Assembly (NCBI RefSeq): GCF_024220585.1
Contig: NZ_JAMXKF010000003.1
Span: forward strand, 434,001 to 498,000
Direction: 5' to 3'
Length of the DNA stretch: 64,000 nucleotides
DNA from: Dyadobacter diqingensis
Lineage (GTDB): Bacteria > Bacteroidota > Bacteroidia > Cytophagales > Spirosomataceae
The notes under the pieces are model-generated. The model saw nothing but the letters and a program-made list of their open reading frames with translations, was not told where the DNA came from and ran no database searches. Of the stretch, positions 36,430-43,030 are shown piece after piece. The position numbers and the translations under genes were made by a program. Positions within the stretch are counted from its first letter, which is position 1. Every line of letters begins with the position of its first letter.

Positions 36430-36555
36430 ACAAAGTGGCGTTCAAAGGAAAAGGTCGTTAGCTGTTTTCAGGCCTCTGCGGTGCTGCCCGCGCTGGCGCG
36501 GCGTGTTTATGCGTTTTGTGTGGTTCGGTCGGAGACCGGTGACGCTCGGACGTAG
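36430..36555 (+). pseudogene. Internally deleted relic of a WYL-regulator 3' end
   Basis: In frame the fragment reads KWRSKEKVVSCFQASAVLPALARRVYAFCVVRSETGDART then stop. This matches two separate parts of the WYL protein at 31415: RRSKEKVVICFQASAALPALA and RAYAFFVVRSETGDART. About 65 codons between them are missing, and the join lies at a short shared segment (..LA..R). No 5' half is present. It ends inside repeat copy D just as the intact gene ends inside copy C. Confidence 0.85.
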
Positions 36556-36574
36556 TCTGGAGACTACGGCTGAC
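36526..36574. repeat. Dispersed 49-bp two-hairpin repeat, copy D
   Basis: CGGTCGGAGACCG then CGTAGTCT GG AGACTACG, with a diverged tail that repeats ACGCTCGGACGTAGT once more. It supplies the stop codon of the WYL relic. Confidence 0.85.
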
Positions 36575-36617
36575 GGGGGACGCTCGGACGTAGTGGACTC
36601 TAATCAAATGGTCTTAG

Positions 36618-36645
36618 AAAAACAGATTTCATAAATCTGTTTTTT
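36618..36645 (-). terminator. Bidirectional terminator after the AbiF-like gene
   Basis: A perfect 12-bp stem (AAAAACAGATTT/AAATCTGTTTTT) with the loop CAT and T runs on both strands lies about 50 bases past the AbiF-like stop. Confidence 0.8.
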
Positions 36646-36694
36646 CGATGTATTATTCAAGATCCGGTTTATTTCTTGATTGAAGTGAATTACT

Positions 36695-37591
36695 TCATTG
36701 CCATAATATTTCATTCTCCCAATCAATAGGGAAATCCATCGCTTTGGTATCGACATTAGGATACTTCTTCAAAAGCGTTTTTAGTTTTTCGGAAAATCGT
36801 GTATTTGGGTTAACCGTCTGTAATAAGAACCTTACCATTGACAGCATAAAATAAGTCCTGCTATTCCGGATATTTTTGTTTAAAATCCAGGTCTTCTTTG
36901 GAGATCGTGGCATTTCCGGGCGAATGCTCATTGATCGATTCCATAGTCTGGTATGGTGCGCACAAATATTTCTTAAATAGACAATGCTATGTAACCAAGT
37001 CTCGAAAACGGAATCGGAAAGTCCAAAATGATTAGCAATTTCTCGTTTTTCTCTACTTGGACTCAAATTTTTATAAAGCATTGATAACGTTCCAAACGAA
37101 GTAATCTCCATAATCATCCATGCCGGAGGAAGTGGGTCGGAATATTTATTACGAAATGCTTTTATAAATTCTTCATCGCTGCGCTTATATTCTTCTCCAA
37201 TTTTGATAATTGTTTTTCCATGTTGAACAGGGTCTCGAAATAAAGTATTATCCTCGAACCAGAAACAGTCATGTTTATGAGATAAAATGTAGATCATTTT
37301 AGCACGTACACCAACTTCAATTTTTTCCAGTTCTGAAATAATCAAAGAGCGCAGATCACGGTCGAAGCAATATAAATGAAAGGCAGCCGTAAAGCTGCTA
37401 TTCGGTTTAAACGAATGTTTTTGTTTATCCAAAAGTAATGGGTACCAATAGCCACTTAGACGATAATAACTTACAGTTTCTAATAAATGAAGAGCTTTCG
37501 ATTCATCCTCGAAAACCATTCCTCTGTCTTTGAGTTGTTGAAGTTGTTGCTGAAACGTAAGAGGAGGTTTTGAATATTGAACCTTATTCAT
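36695..37591 (-). CDS. AbiF/AbiD-type (Abi_2) abortive-infection HEPN protein
   Basis: 298 residues with the Abi_2 plan. The N-terminal part has QQLQQLKDRGMVFED and ETVSYYRLSGYWYPLL. The centre has LYCFDRDLRSLIISELEKIEVGVRAKM. The HEPN ribonuclease motif RNICAHH (R207, H212; R-x4-H) lies at the start of the last third, followed by TRLWNR. Proteins of this group act as RNA-cutting toxins that abort phage infection. Recent work pairs AbiF-type proteins with small noncoding RNA antitoxins. Here a promoter, hairpin and T run lie directly upstream (37600-37670). The gene is visibly AT-richer than the flanking core genes. Phage range unknown. Confidence 0.85.
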   Translation of the reverse strand: MNKVQYSKPPLTFQQQLQQLKDRGMVFEDESKALHLLETVSYYRLSGYWYPLLLDKQKHSFKPNSSFTAAFHLYCFDRDLRSLIISELEKIEVGVRAKMIYILSHKHDCFWFEDNTLFRDPVQHGKTIIKIGEEYKRSDEEFIKAFRNKYSDPLPPAWMIMEITSFGTLSMLYKNLSPSREKREIANHFGLSDSVFETWLHSIVYLRNICAHHTRLWNRSMSIRPEMPRSPKKTWILNKNIRNSRTYFMLSMVRFLLQTVNPNTRFSEKLKTLLKKYPNVDTKAMDFPIDWENEILWQ

Positions 37592-37599
37592 AGAGGCTA

Positions 37600-37657
37600 T
37601 AAAAATAAAAAGTTCACCCTAAGCGCCCTGTTCTTACGGGAAGGGGGGTGAACATGT
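37600..37657 (-). ncRNA. Candidate AbiF-associated leader ncRNA
   Basis: Predicted from sequence only. A -7 box at 37663-37670 points to a transcript starting near 37656. The RNA would begin with an 8-bp stem (GTTCACCC..GGGTGAAC, 37612-37653) around a roughly 26-base loop that can form small internal pairs (TTC..GAA or CCCT..AGGG). A T-rich run (TTTTTATTTTT) follows, as in a rho-independent end. The unit ends about 9-20 bases before the AbiF-like ATG. It could instead be an attenuator in the leader. Confidence 0.5.
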
Positions 37658-37662
37658 TGATA

Positions 37663-37670
37663 CAAAGGTA
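37663..37670 (-). promoter_or_regulatory. -7 box upstream of the AbiF leader (TACCTTTG)
   Basis: Minus-strand TACCTTTG fits TAnnTTTG. It drives the candidate ncRNA and/or the AbiF-like gene. Confidence 0.55.
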
Positions 37671-37821
37671 ATATATTTTGTGCGCTTTGTACAAGGCGGG
37701 GTGAAATTAATCCAGATTTGATTAAAAAAATTGGAATCTGGGTATTTTCTATTCTTAACTAAAACGTAGCGGTTGAATTGCTTCGTATTTCGGTTAATGA
37801 TCGATGAGGATTGGGTAAATT

Positions 37822-38139
37822 TTAAAAGCGCCAGCCAGCTTCTTTGGCTAAATCTAAGGATTCGGGTTTCAGTAATATTATACACATATAGTCGGCAGCA
37901 CCATGAAATTCAGGCCAATCATTGTATCCATTTATTCTTCTCCAATCACTTACTTTATAGCCTTTATCCCTAAGTCGCACAATTAGCTCACTCATGATCT
38001 TCTTATAGCTATCATCGTCCAATTTGGCTCTAAAAAGATGATGGGTATATGGGTAATTGAATTTTTGATCATTTTCAATATTTTGACTTATAATTTGTAA
38101 ATGACCTTCAACAATTTCTTCGAATGGTAATGTAGACAT
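37822..38139 (-). CDS. Small hypothetical protein in the AT-rich island
   Basis: 105 residues, not recognised. Starts MSTLPFEEIVEGHLQIISQNIEN. Charged and helical in its middle (DDDSYKKIMSELIVRLRDKGYKV), with a C-terminal part containing DWPEFHGAADYMCIILLKPESL. No signal peptide, membrane helix or catalytic motif is visible. It lies 230 bases upstream of the AbiF gene on the same strand. It could be a small component of the neighbouring defence genes, but nothing shows this. Confidence 0.6.
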   Translation of the reverse strand: MSTLPFEEIVEGHLQIISQNIENDQKFNYPYTHHLFRAKLDDDSYKKIMSELIVRLRDKGYKVSDWRRINGYNDWPEFHGAADYMCIILLKPESLDLAKEAGWRF

Positions 38140-38193
38140 AAGAATTTCAATACTTTAATAGTACAACTTTTGAGAAGACAACATTGATAAAAT

Positions 38194-38212
38194 GAGACTT
38201 TAATTTTGTCTC
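38194..38212 (-). terminator. Small hairpin after the DGQHR-like fragment
   Basis: GAGAC/GTCTC stem with a nine-base AT loop and a following AT-rich run, 33 bases past the stop of the fragment. Weak. Confidence 0.35.
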
Positions 38213-38244
38213 GATTCCAAATTTTGAACTTGATTGTTTATTAG

Positions 38245-38796
38245 TTAATTCCAGCACTGTTTTTCTATTTCCACAGCTAACAAGTTCCAGTGGCTCGAAG
38301 TGTAGTCCTTGAAGTCAATGTTAAGCGATTTTAGTTTTTCTTTATAAAATGGAAAGTTTTGAGGGCCATCAAATATCTCTAAGGATTTTCTATAGGCACG
38401 AATAAAAGCCACTATTGATGTAACAGAGAGTATTTTGGATTCTTTAAGTTTTTTCTCATTCCAACCTATTTTAAGCCCGGTCTCAGATAACATAGGTTTA
38501 TTTAGATCCTTGATAATCTTGAAAAATTGAGAAATGTGTCTTCCACAGTATGTTATGTAACCTGACAAATCGGCTAATTTATCAGTAGGTAAATTACCTT
38601 CCTTAACCCAAAATTTATGTAGATTTATGTTATTTTCATCAATTGATACTAGATTTTGAAGGCTATATCTAAGGATTGTTGAAGTTGGTATTCCTCCTTT
38701 TAAAAGTGGCGAAGTACTTAATAAGCCTAAAAATGGAGAAGTGTTATTTAAATATTCTAGTGTTGCATTTGCGAGCCCAACAGGGATATTATGTAT
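38245..38796 (-). pseudogene. DGQHR-domain-like C-terminal fragment without a good start
   Basis: The minus-strand frame is open from after a stop at 38797-38799 to a stop at 38245 (183 codons) but contains no ATG before a TTG at 38568. The upper part (YLNNTSPFLGLLSTSPLLKGGIPTST) and the lower part (VTSIVAFIRAYRKSLEIF) resemble the C-terminal region of DGQHR/DndB-like proteins. The DGQHR motif and the N-terminal half are absent. Upstream frames hold stops, so this looks like a 5'-truncated gene. A short product from an alternative start cannot be excluded. The family call is tentative. Confidence 0.45.
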
Positions 38797-38946
38797 CTAA
38801 TTATGTCTTTCTTTGGTTAGAAATTCTAATTAAGACTGAAATACCTAAGAAATTTTGAAAAGCTAGTTACGATAATTTTAGCATCAAATATCCGTCCATA
38901 TTTATTATCTTCATTTGTAATAAATAATCTGTACAGTTTGATACAA

Positions 38947-40311
38947 ATGGGACAGGGAGTCAATGAGTCCGAGAAATATCTTAAATCACTTTGTGATAAG
39001 ACATTTCTATCGCTATGGAGTCACGCAAACGTATACCGCCAACCTGGCTCAGAATTATGTGATCTGCTAGTTGTAGTTGGTGATGATATTGTTATTTTTT
39101 CTGATAAACATTGTGCTTACGGGACATCAGTTGACGCAGGATTAAACTGGAAACGCTGGTTTAAAAAAGCTGTCTTAGCATCTGCTAAGCAATTGTGGGG
39201 AGCAGAGTCTTGGATTAAGCGGGATCCAAACAGGGTTTTTATTGACGCGCAATGCATTAAAAAATTCCCACTACCAATTTTACTTAATGAAAAAACGAAA
39301 TTCCATTTGGTGCTCGTTGCTCATGGGTCGTCTCGTGCCTGCGTCGATGCAATGGGTGGAAGTGGTAGCCATATTATTTATACAAAGTTAAAGAGTGTTG
39401 AAGATCACTCTGAACCATTCTATATTGGCGATATTTCTGGTAATAAAACCTTTCTTCACATATTAGATGATTTTTCCCTAGAACTTCTCCTCGAGAATTT
39501 GAGTACTGTTACCGACTTCGTAGCATATTTAAGGAAAAGAGAGGTGTTAATGAAAGAGACTTTTATCACCATGGCATTAGGTGAGGAAGAATTGCTAGCG
39601 GATTACCTGACAAATTTAGATGATGAAGATGAGCACGATTTTGATTACCCAGCCGAGCGGCATAGTAAAGTTATCCGATTATTTGACGAAGGAGAATGGC
39701 AGAATTTTCAGGGTAATCAACGAAGAGTTAACCAACTAAGAGCGAACGAGTCTAGTAAATTTTGGGATGCTCTCATTGAGGAATTTAGTCTTCACGCAAT
39801 TAGTGAAACTCAACATTATGTTAGTTCTGGAGGATTTCTAGATGCGGAACGTGCTATTCGCTTTATGGCCATGGAGTCAAGATTTGCAAGGAGGTATTTA
39901 TCTAATGCATTACTTGATATGTTTTCAAAAGTTCCAGAAAATATGCGGATGTTGAGAGTTGTTCAGCCGCAAAAGGCAAATTCTGAAATCATTTATGTGT
40001 TTGCACTATTTCCATATTACAATCCCATGAAGGACTCTTCATATAACGATTATCGCACCGTGAGAAGAGAATTTCTTGAGAATTCGATTCAAGTTGCTAA
40101 GTTGCGTTTTGATAGTGCTAAATATATTATTGGAATTGGGATGGAATCGGGTGACGACTTTACCAATAAGTCTAAAGATTTAATTGCTTTGGACTGCTCT
40201 AATTGGAAAGAGGAATTTCGAAATGAAGCTTTGCGTGTTCAAAAAGAATATGGAATACTTACGCGGCCGATTTCGTTCGAATTCAATGACATTGAATACC
40301 CTACAAGGTAG
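38947..40311 (+). CDS. Hypothetical protein with an altered PD-(D/E)XK-like N-terminal motif
   Basis: The start is taken at the ATG at 38947; an in-frame TTG lies three codons earlier. 454 residues. Residues 33-54 (PGSELCDLLVVV...IVIFSDK) resemble the E..D..ExK core of restriction-type nucleases (E36, D39, K54), but the usual E two positions before K is Ser (S52), with D53 beside K54. Residues about 60-120 include WKRWFKKAVLASAKQLWGAESW. A second region (about 230-454) has no match I know. A near-consensus TTTG sits seven bases before the ATG, so the message may be leaderless. It could be an inactive or reshaped nuclease; family not recognised. Strongly AT-rich. Confidence 0.7.
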   Translation: MGQGVNESEKYLKSLCDKTFLSLWSHANVYRQPGSELCDLLVVVGDDIVIFSDKHCAYGTSVDAGLNWKRWFKKAVLASAKQLWGAESWIKRDPNRVFIDAQCIKKFPLPILLNEKTKFHLVLVAHGSSRACVDAMGGSGSHIIYTKLKSVEDHSEPFYIGDISGNKTFLHILDDFSLELLLENLSTVTDFVAYLRKREVLMKETFITMALGEEELLADYLTNLDDEDEHDFDYPAERHSKVIRLFDEGEWQNFQGNQRRVNQLRANESSKFWDALIEEFSLHAISETQHYVSSGGFLDAERAIRFMAMESRFARRYLSNALLDMFSKVPENMRMLRVVQPQKANSEIIYVFALFPYYNPMKDSSYNDYRTVRREFLENSIQVAKLRFDSAKYIIGIGMESGDDFTNKSKDLIALDCSNWKEEFRNEALRVQKEYGILTRPISFEFNDIEYPTR

Positions 40312-40339
40312 CTTAATATCTGACTTTATGAGCATTTAT

Positions 40340-41383
40340 TTAATCTATTAGCCCAGCTTCTCTCAAAAAGTTATCTATTTTTAATTTCATTGTGTCATTG
40401 TTCAAGATTTGGGATTTTGCCTCCTTAATTAAATAGTCAATAGTGGAATCTCTGGCATCAGACATTTCAGAATACTTATTTTGTATGTAAATATCTACTC
40501 TCAAATAGTTACTATCCAAACTAAACGATTTGAAAATTGTTTCCATTTGATTGTCAATAACTTTGACAGGTCCATTTGTACTTAAATCAATAACTGGTTT
40601 TAGCCATCTCAATTTACCCCATCCATTTGCCCTAACACCGTCAACTAATGAATCACTATGCCCAGTTCCTAGAGAAAGTAATGAAATATCCTTAATCTGT
40701 AAAACATTATCATTTAATTTGTAATGTTTGTAGTCCGCGTTTCCCAATACTTCAACTAATGCTCCGAGGGAAGGATTGTTCATGTAAATACCTCCATCAA
40801 TACAAATTAATCTTTCTGAGGCGTAATGAAAATCGAAAGTCGGAAAGTAAGTTGGGGCGGCGGAGGTAGCTCTAGCGACCTCAACGAGAGTGGAATTTCT
40901 ATCTGGGAAAAGACTTGCTTCGCGAAATGTGAAGAATACAGGTTTATTTCTATGGATATCGTATGAGGCTATAAATATCGGTTTTAAGCAATTACTTATC
41001 CTGTCATCTCCAAAGAATTCTATAAGTACTCTGTTTAAATTATTTGGATTAAACTGTGGCTGAATCCAATTAGTGAAGGCAGTGTACCAATTCATGAATC
41101 TGTTTGAGGGCGCAGGGAAGATTTCTTTTCCTCGAACTCTATAAATACTTTCTAAATCATCCAATTTATATTTCCTTTTATTTGCTTCAACAGAGCTCCT
41201 GTCTTGAATCGTTAGTGCACTCGCTAATATGCCTCCAGTTGATGTGCCTGCGATTAAATCAAAAGATTGATGAATTTCTCTTTTGGTTACTGATTCTATA
41301 TACCGGATTACCTGCAATGGCACAACACCCCTTATACCACCCCCATCAATTGCTAAAATTTTGAATTTTGGCGATCCTGCCAT
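40340..41383 (-). CDS. Patatin-like phospholipase (CapV-type effector-like)
   Basis: 347 residues with the whole patatin plan. Oxyanion loop DGGGIRG (13-19), nucleophile elbow GTSTGG with S48, and catalytic Asp in DGGIYMNNP (D196). No signal peptide or membrane helix, so it is cytoplasmic. CapV-type patatins degrade membrane lipids in CBASS when bound by a cyclic nucleotide, but no CD-NTase gene lies here. The gene starts one base after the stop of the 151-residue gene upstream, so the two form an operon. It faces the 454-residue gene tail to tail. Role as a defence effector is inferred from the neighbourhood. Confidence 0.9.
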   Translation of the reverse strand: MAGSPKFKILAIDGGGIRGVVPLQVIRYIESVTKREIHQSFDLIAGTSTGGILASALTIQDRSSVEANKRKYKLDDLESIYRVRGKEIFPAPSNRFMNWYTAFTNWIQPQFNPNNLNRVLIEFFGDDRISNCLKPIFIASYDIHRNKPVFFTFREASLFPDRNSTLVEVARATSAAPTYFPTFDFHYASERLICIDGGIYMNNPSLGALVEVLGNADYKHYKLNDNVLQIKDISLLSLGTGHSDSLVDGVRANGWGKLRWLKPVIDLSTNGPVKVIDNQMETIFKSFSLDSNYLRVDIYIQNKYSEMSDARDSTIDYLIKEAKSQILNNDTMKLKIDNFLREAGLID

Positions 41384-41384
41384 T

Positions 41385-41840
41385 TTATTTGGTGTAAACT
41401 TTTTCTATAAAATCGATTAAGATAGTTGTAATTTCTATATCAGTTAAGTCCTGAATTTTATAATTTTTTAGATCTTTAAATTTATCTTCATTTTGTAACT
41501 TAAATGACACTTTTACCGTAGCATTAAATTCTTGACCTTCAAATTTGATCGAAGGGTTATTTTTAGTATTATCTATGAGGAACTCGAACTTATTTGTTCC
41601 AACAAACATTTGTATAAGAGCGAAGTACGAGTTTCTCTTATTTTCATATGGATCGTCATATAATAGCCTCAAGCTATCATCTGTTGATTTTTCGATTTCA
41701 TGATTAATTTCCTGCACTATGCGCTTTAATTTAGATCTTGTCAAATCGTAAAACAGGCCTTCAAATTCTCGGATTGTAACAAGATTTTCCTTTCGCTTGT
41801 CGATAAGTACTTTAAGTCTTGCTTTAATAGGGTCTTCCAT
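41385..41840 (-). CDS. Unknown partner of the patatin gene
   Basis: 151 residues; not recognised. The N-terminal half is helical and charged (KARLKVLIDKRKENLVTIREFEGLFYDLTRSKLKRIVQEINHEIE, about 6-50, probably a coiled coil). The C-terminal half is beta-rich (IKFEGQEFNATVKVSFKLQNED) and ends with a helix (IEITTILIDFIEKVYTK). No signal peptide or catalytic motif. One base separates its stop from the patatin ATG, which is strong evidence for joint translation. It could be a sensor, inhibitor or stabiliser of the patatin (inference). Confidence 0.72.
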   Translation of the reverse strand: MEDPIKARLKVLIDKRKENLVTIREFEGLFYDLTRSKLKRIVQEINHEIEKSTDDSLRLLYDDPYENKRNSYFALIQMFVGTNKFEFLIDNTKNNPSIKFEGQEFNATVKVSFKLQNEDKFKDLKNYKIQDLTDIEITTILIDFIEKVYTK

Positions 41841-41930
41841 ATGTTATATCGTTATTATTAGTTCTTGAATTCTTTTTATTGTTAATTAGTATTTGACTGA
41901 TCGAAGTTCAAGCCACTTAACATATTTAAC

Positions 41931-42180
41931 TCAGGTGAAATTAATTTTAATAGTATTAATACAAACTAAGTAAGCAAAACCTTTGTACAGTTCCTGAATA
42001 ATTCTGGGACTCCCGTACGTTTGTTTACTATTTCCATAAATAACCTTGATTTTATCAGTAAGGATCTGGTTTTCAATGGCTGTGTCCGACAATTCATTTC
42101 TCAGCCAGGTATAAAATCTGCTTCTGCTCACCTTAAAAACTATACACATTTTCTCGATGGGAAATAATTTCCGATGATTC
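41931..42180 (-). pseudogene. IS3-family transposase OrfB, truncated
   Basis: The frame starts around the OrfA end and reads MCIVFKVSRSRFYTWLRNE...IYGNSKQTYGSPRIIQEL. This is the N-terminal helix and HTH_21 part of the IS3-type integrase. It stops in unrelated sequence after about 70 residues, so the catalytic DDE core (about 200 residues) is gone. Same strand as OrfA, in another frame, as is normal for programmed-frameshift IS3 elements. Confidence 0.75.
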
Positions 42181-42181
42181 T

Positions 42182-42496
42182 TTATGAACCCGAATATTTG
42201 CCATCGCTCCTGGAGAAAATGCCGACAGCCTTTTTTAATATATCTCGTTCAAGTTGTGTGTCGCGGAGTTCTTTGCTTAGCCGGGCCAGTTCCTGTTCCG
42301 TTTCGCTCAAAATCACTTTTCCATTGCCGGGAAAACTACCATTCTGTTTCGCATAAAACTCTCTTCGCCAACGATATAGCATCGCCGGTGGAACATCTAA
42401 TTCTTTTGCCAATGCACTAAGGTCGGTGCGGGTGTTGCTTAGTGCAACGCTCATCAGTTTGAACTCCTTGTCAAATACTCTTCTTTCTCCAGACAT
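42182..42496 (-). CDS. IS3-family transposase OrfA (HTH_Tnp_1)
   Basis: 104 residues. An N-terminal helix-turn-helix (FDKEFKLMSVALSNTRTDLSALAKELDVPPAMLYRWRREF) is followed by a leucine-zipper helix (ETEQELARLSKELRDTQLERDILKKAVGIF) typical of IS3 OrfA. It is intact, but its OrfB partner is truncated, so the element cannot transpose by itself. It is the left (island-proximal to tRNA) end of the IS relic. Confidence 0.85.
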   Translation of the reverse strand: MSGERRVFDKEFKLMSVALSNTRTDLSALAKELDVPPAMLYRWRREFYAKQNGSFPGNGKVILSETEQELARLSKELRDTQLERDILKKAVGIFSRSDGKYSGS

Positions 42497-42530
42497 GAAT
42501 GTTAAGTTATAAAAGTTTCTCTTAACTCAA

Positions 42531-42555
42531 TGTCCACTTAAATATAGCAGGTCCA
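42531..42555 (-). mobile_element. Probable IS3 terminal inverted repeat (remaining end)
   Basis: On the minus strand this reads TGGACCTGCTATATTTAAGTGG-like and ends in TGGACA, the style of IS3-group termini. It sits 35 bases before OrfA. The opposite end is lost with the 3' part of OrfB. Confidence 0.45.
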
Positions 42556-42772
42556 GACCTGTTACATTGGATAAGCAATTAATTTTAACCTCTGTCAGCT
42601 TCCCATTTATGGGATAATTTTACGCGTAGACATTTCTTTGAACATTTCAGACGACAATGGTGAAGAAACACAAATCTATTGTCTTTGGCTAGCAAAACTG
42701 AAAAAAGTATCGCCTAAAATAAGACAAAACCAAAAAACCTAAAACAATACTAATAAAAATGTTCGACTAGAC
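42556..42772. other. Intergenic region between the IS relic and the tRNA-Pro terminator
   Basis: About 217 bases, AT-rich. I see no open frame with coding character, no hairpin and no repeat of the tRNA 3' end. Confidence 0.5.
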
Positions 42773-42808
42773 AAAAAAAGACACTTACAGAATGATTTGT
42801 AAGTGTCT
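42773..42808 (-). terminator. Terminator of the tRNA-Pro gene
   Basis: Perfect 10-bp stem (AGACACTTAC/GTAAGTGTCT) followed on the minus strand by a T run of about seven, 12 bases beyond the tRNA 3' end. Confidence 0.85.
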
Positions 42809-42819
42809 GATAATCAATG

Positions 42820-42893
42820 TCGGGATGACAGGATTTGAACCTGCGACCTCTTGCACCCCATGCAAGCACGCTACCGAGCTGCGCCACATCCCG
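42820..42893 (-). tRNA. tRNA-Pro (anticodon GGG)
   Basis: 74 nt fold into a full cloverleaf. Acceptor stem CGGGATG/CATCCCG with discriminator A. D arm GCGC..GCGT with AGCTCGGTA. Anticodon stem CTTGC/GCAAG with loop ATGGGGT, giving anticodon GGG (codons CCC and CCU). T arm GCAGG TTCAAAT CCTGT. CCA is not encoded. The gene faces the AT-rich island with its 3' end, a common island integration layout, but no duplicated 3' end was found. Confidence 0.95.
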
Positions 42894-42975
42894 TGATGTT
42901 TTTTGTTCCAGTCAGGGAAAGAAAGAAGATGTCTTTCCGCTGTATTTGGGGCTGCAAATCTAATAATCTTTTTAT

Positions 42976-43026
42976 AAAAATTGTCAATGCCCCATGTAAC
43001 TTTTTCATGGAACATTGACAATTTTT
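42976..43026 (-). terminator. Terminator of the RND efflux operon
   Basis: A perfect 14-bp stem (AAAAATTGTCAATG/CATTGACAATTTTT) encloses a second CCATG/CATGG stem. T-rich run in both directions. It lies a few bases after the RND permease stop. Confidence 0.85.
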
Positions 43027-43030
43027 TACA

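Noticed and set aside
25065..36574. CRISPR array
   Set aside because: The repeats are few, far apart, contain internal hairpins and sit at gene ends. There are no regular spacers and no cas genes.
40340..41840. CBASS operon
   Set aside because: The patatin is of the CapV type, but no cyclic-nucleotide synthase (CD-NTase), E1/E2 or JAB gene is nearby. The 151-residue partner has no nucleotidyltransferase motif.
42182..42496. Active IS3 element
   Set aside because: OrfB lacks the catalytic part and only one terminus is visible.
42820..42893. tRNA-Pro 3' end duplicated at the far side of the island (att site)
   Set aside because: I searched the window by eye for the 3' end sequence near 36-37 kb and did not find it. 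No integrase gene is seen either.
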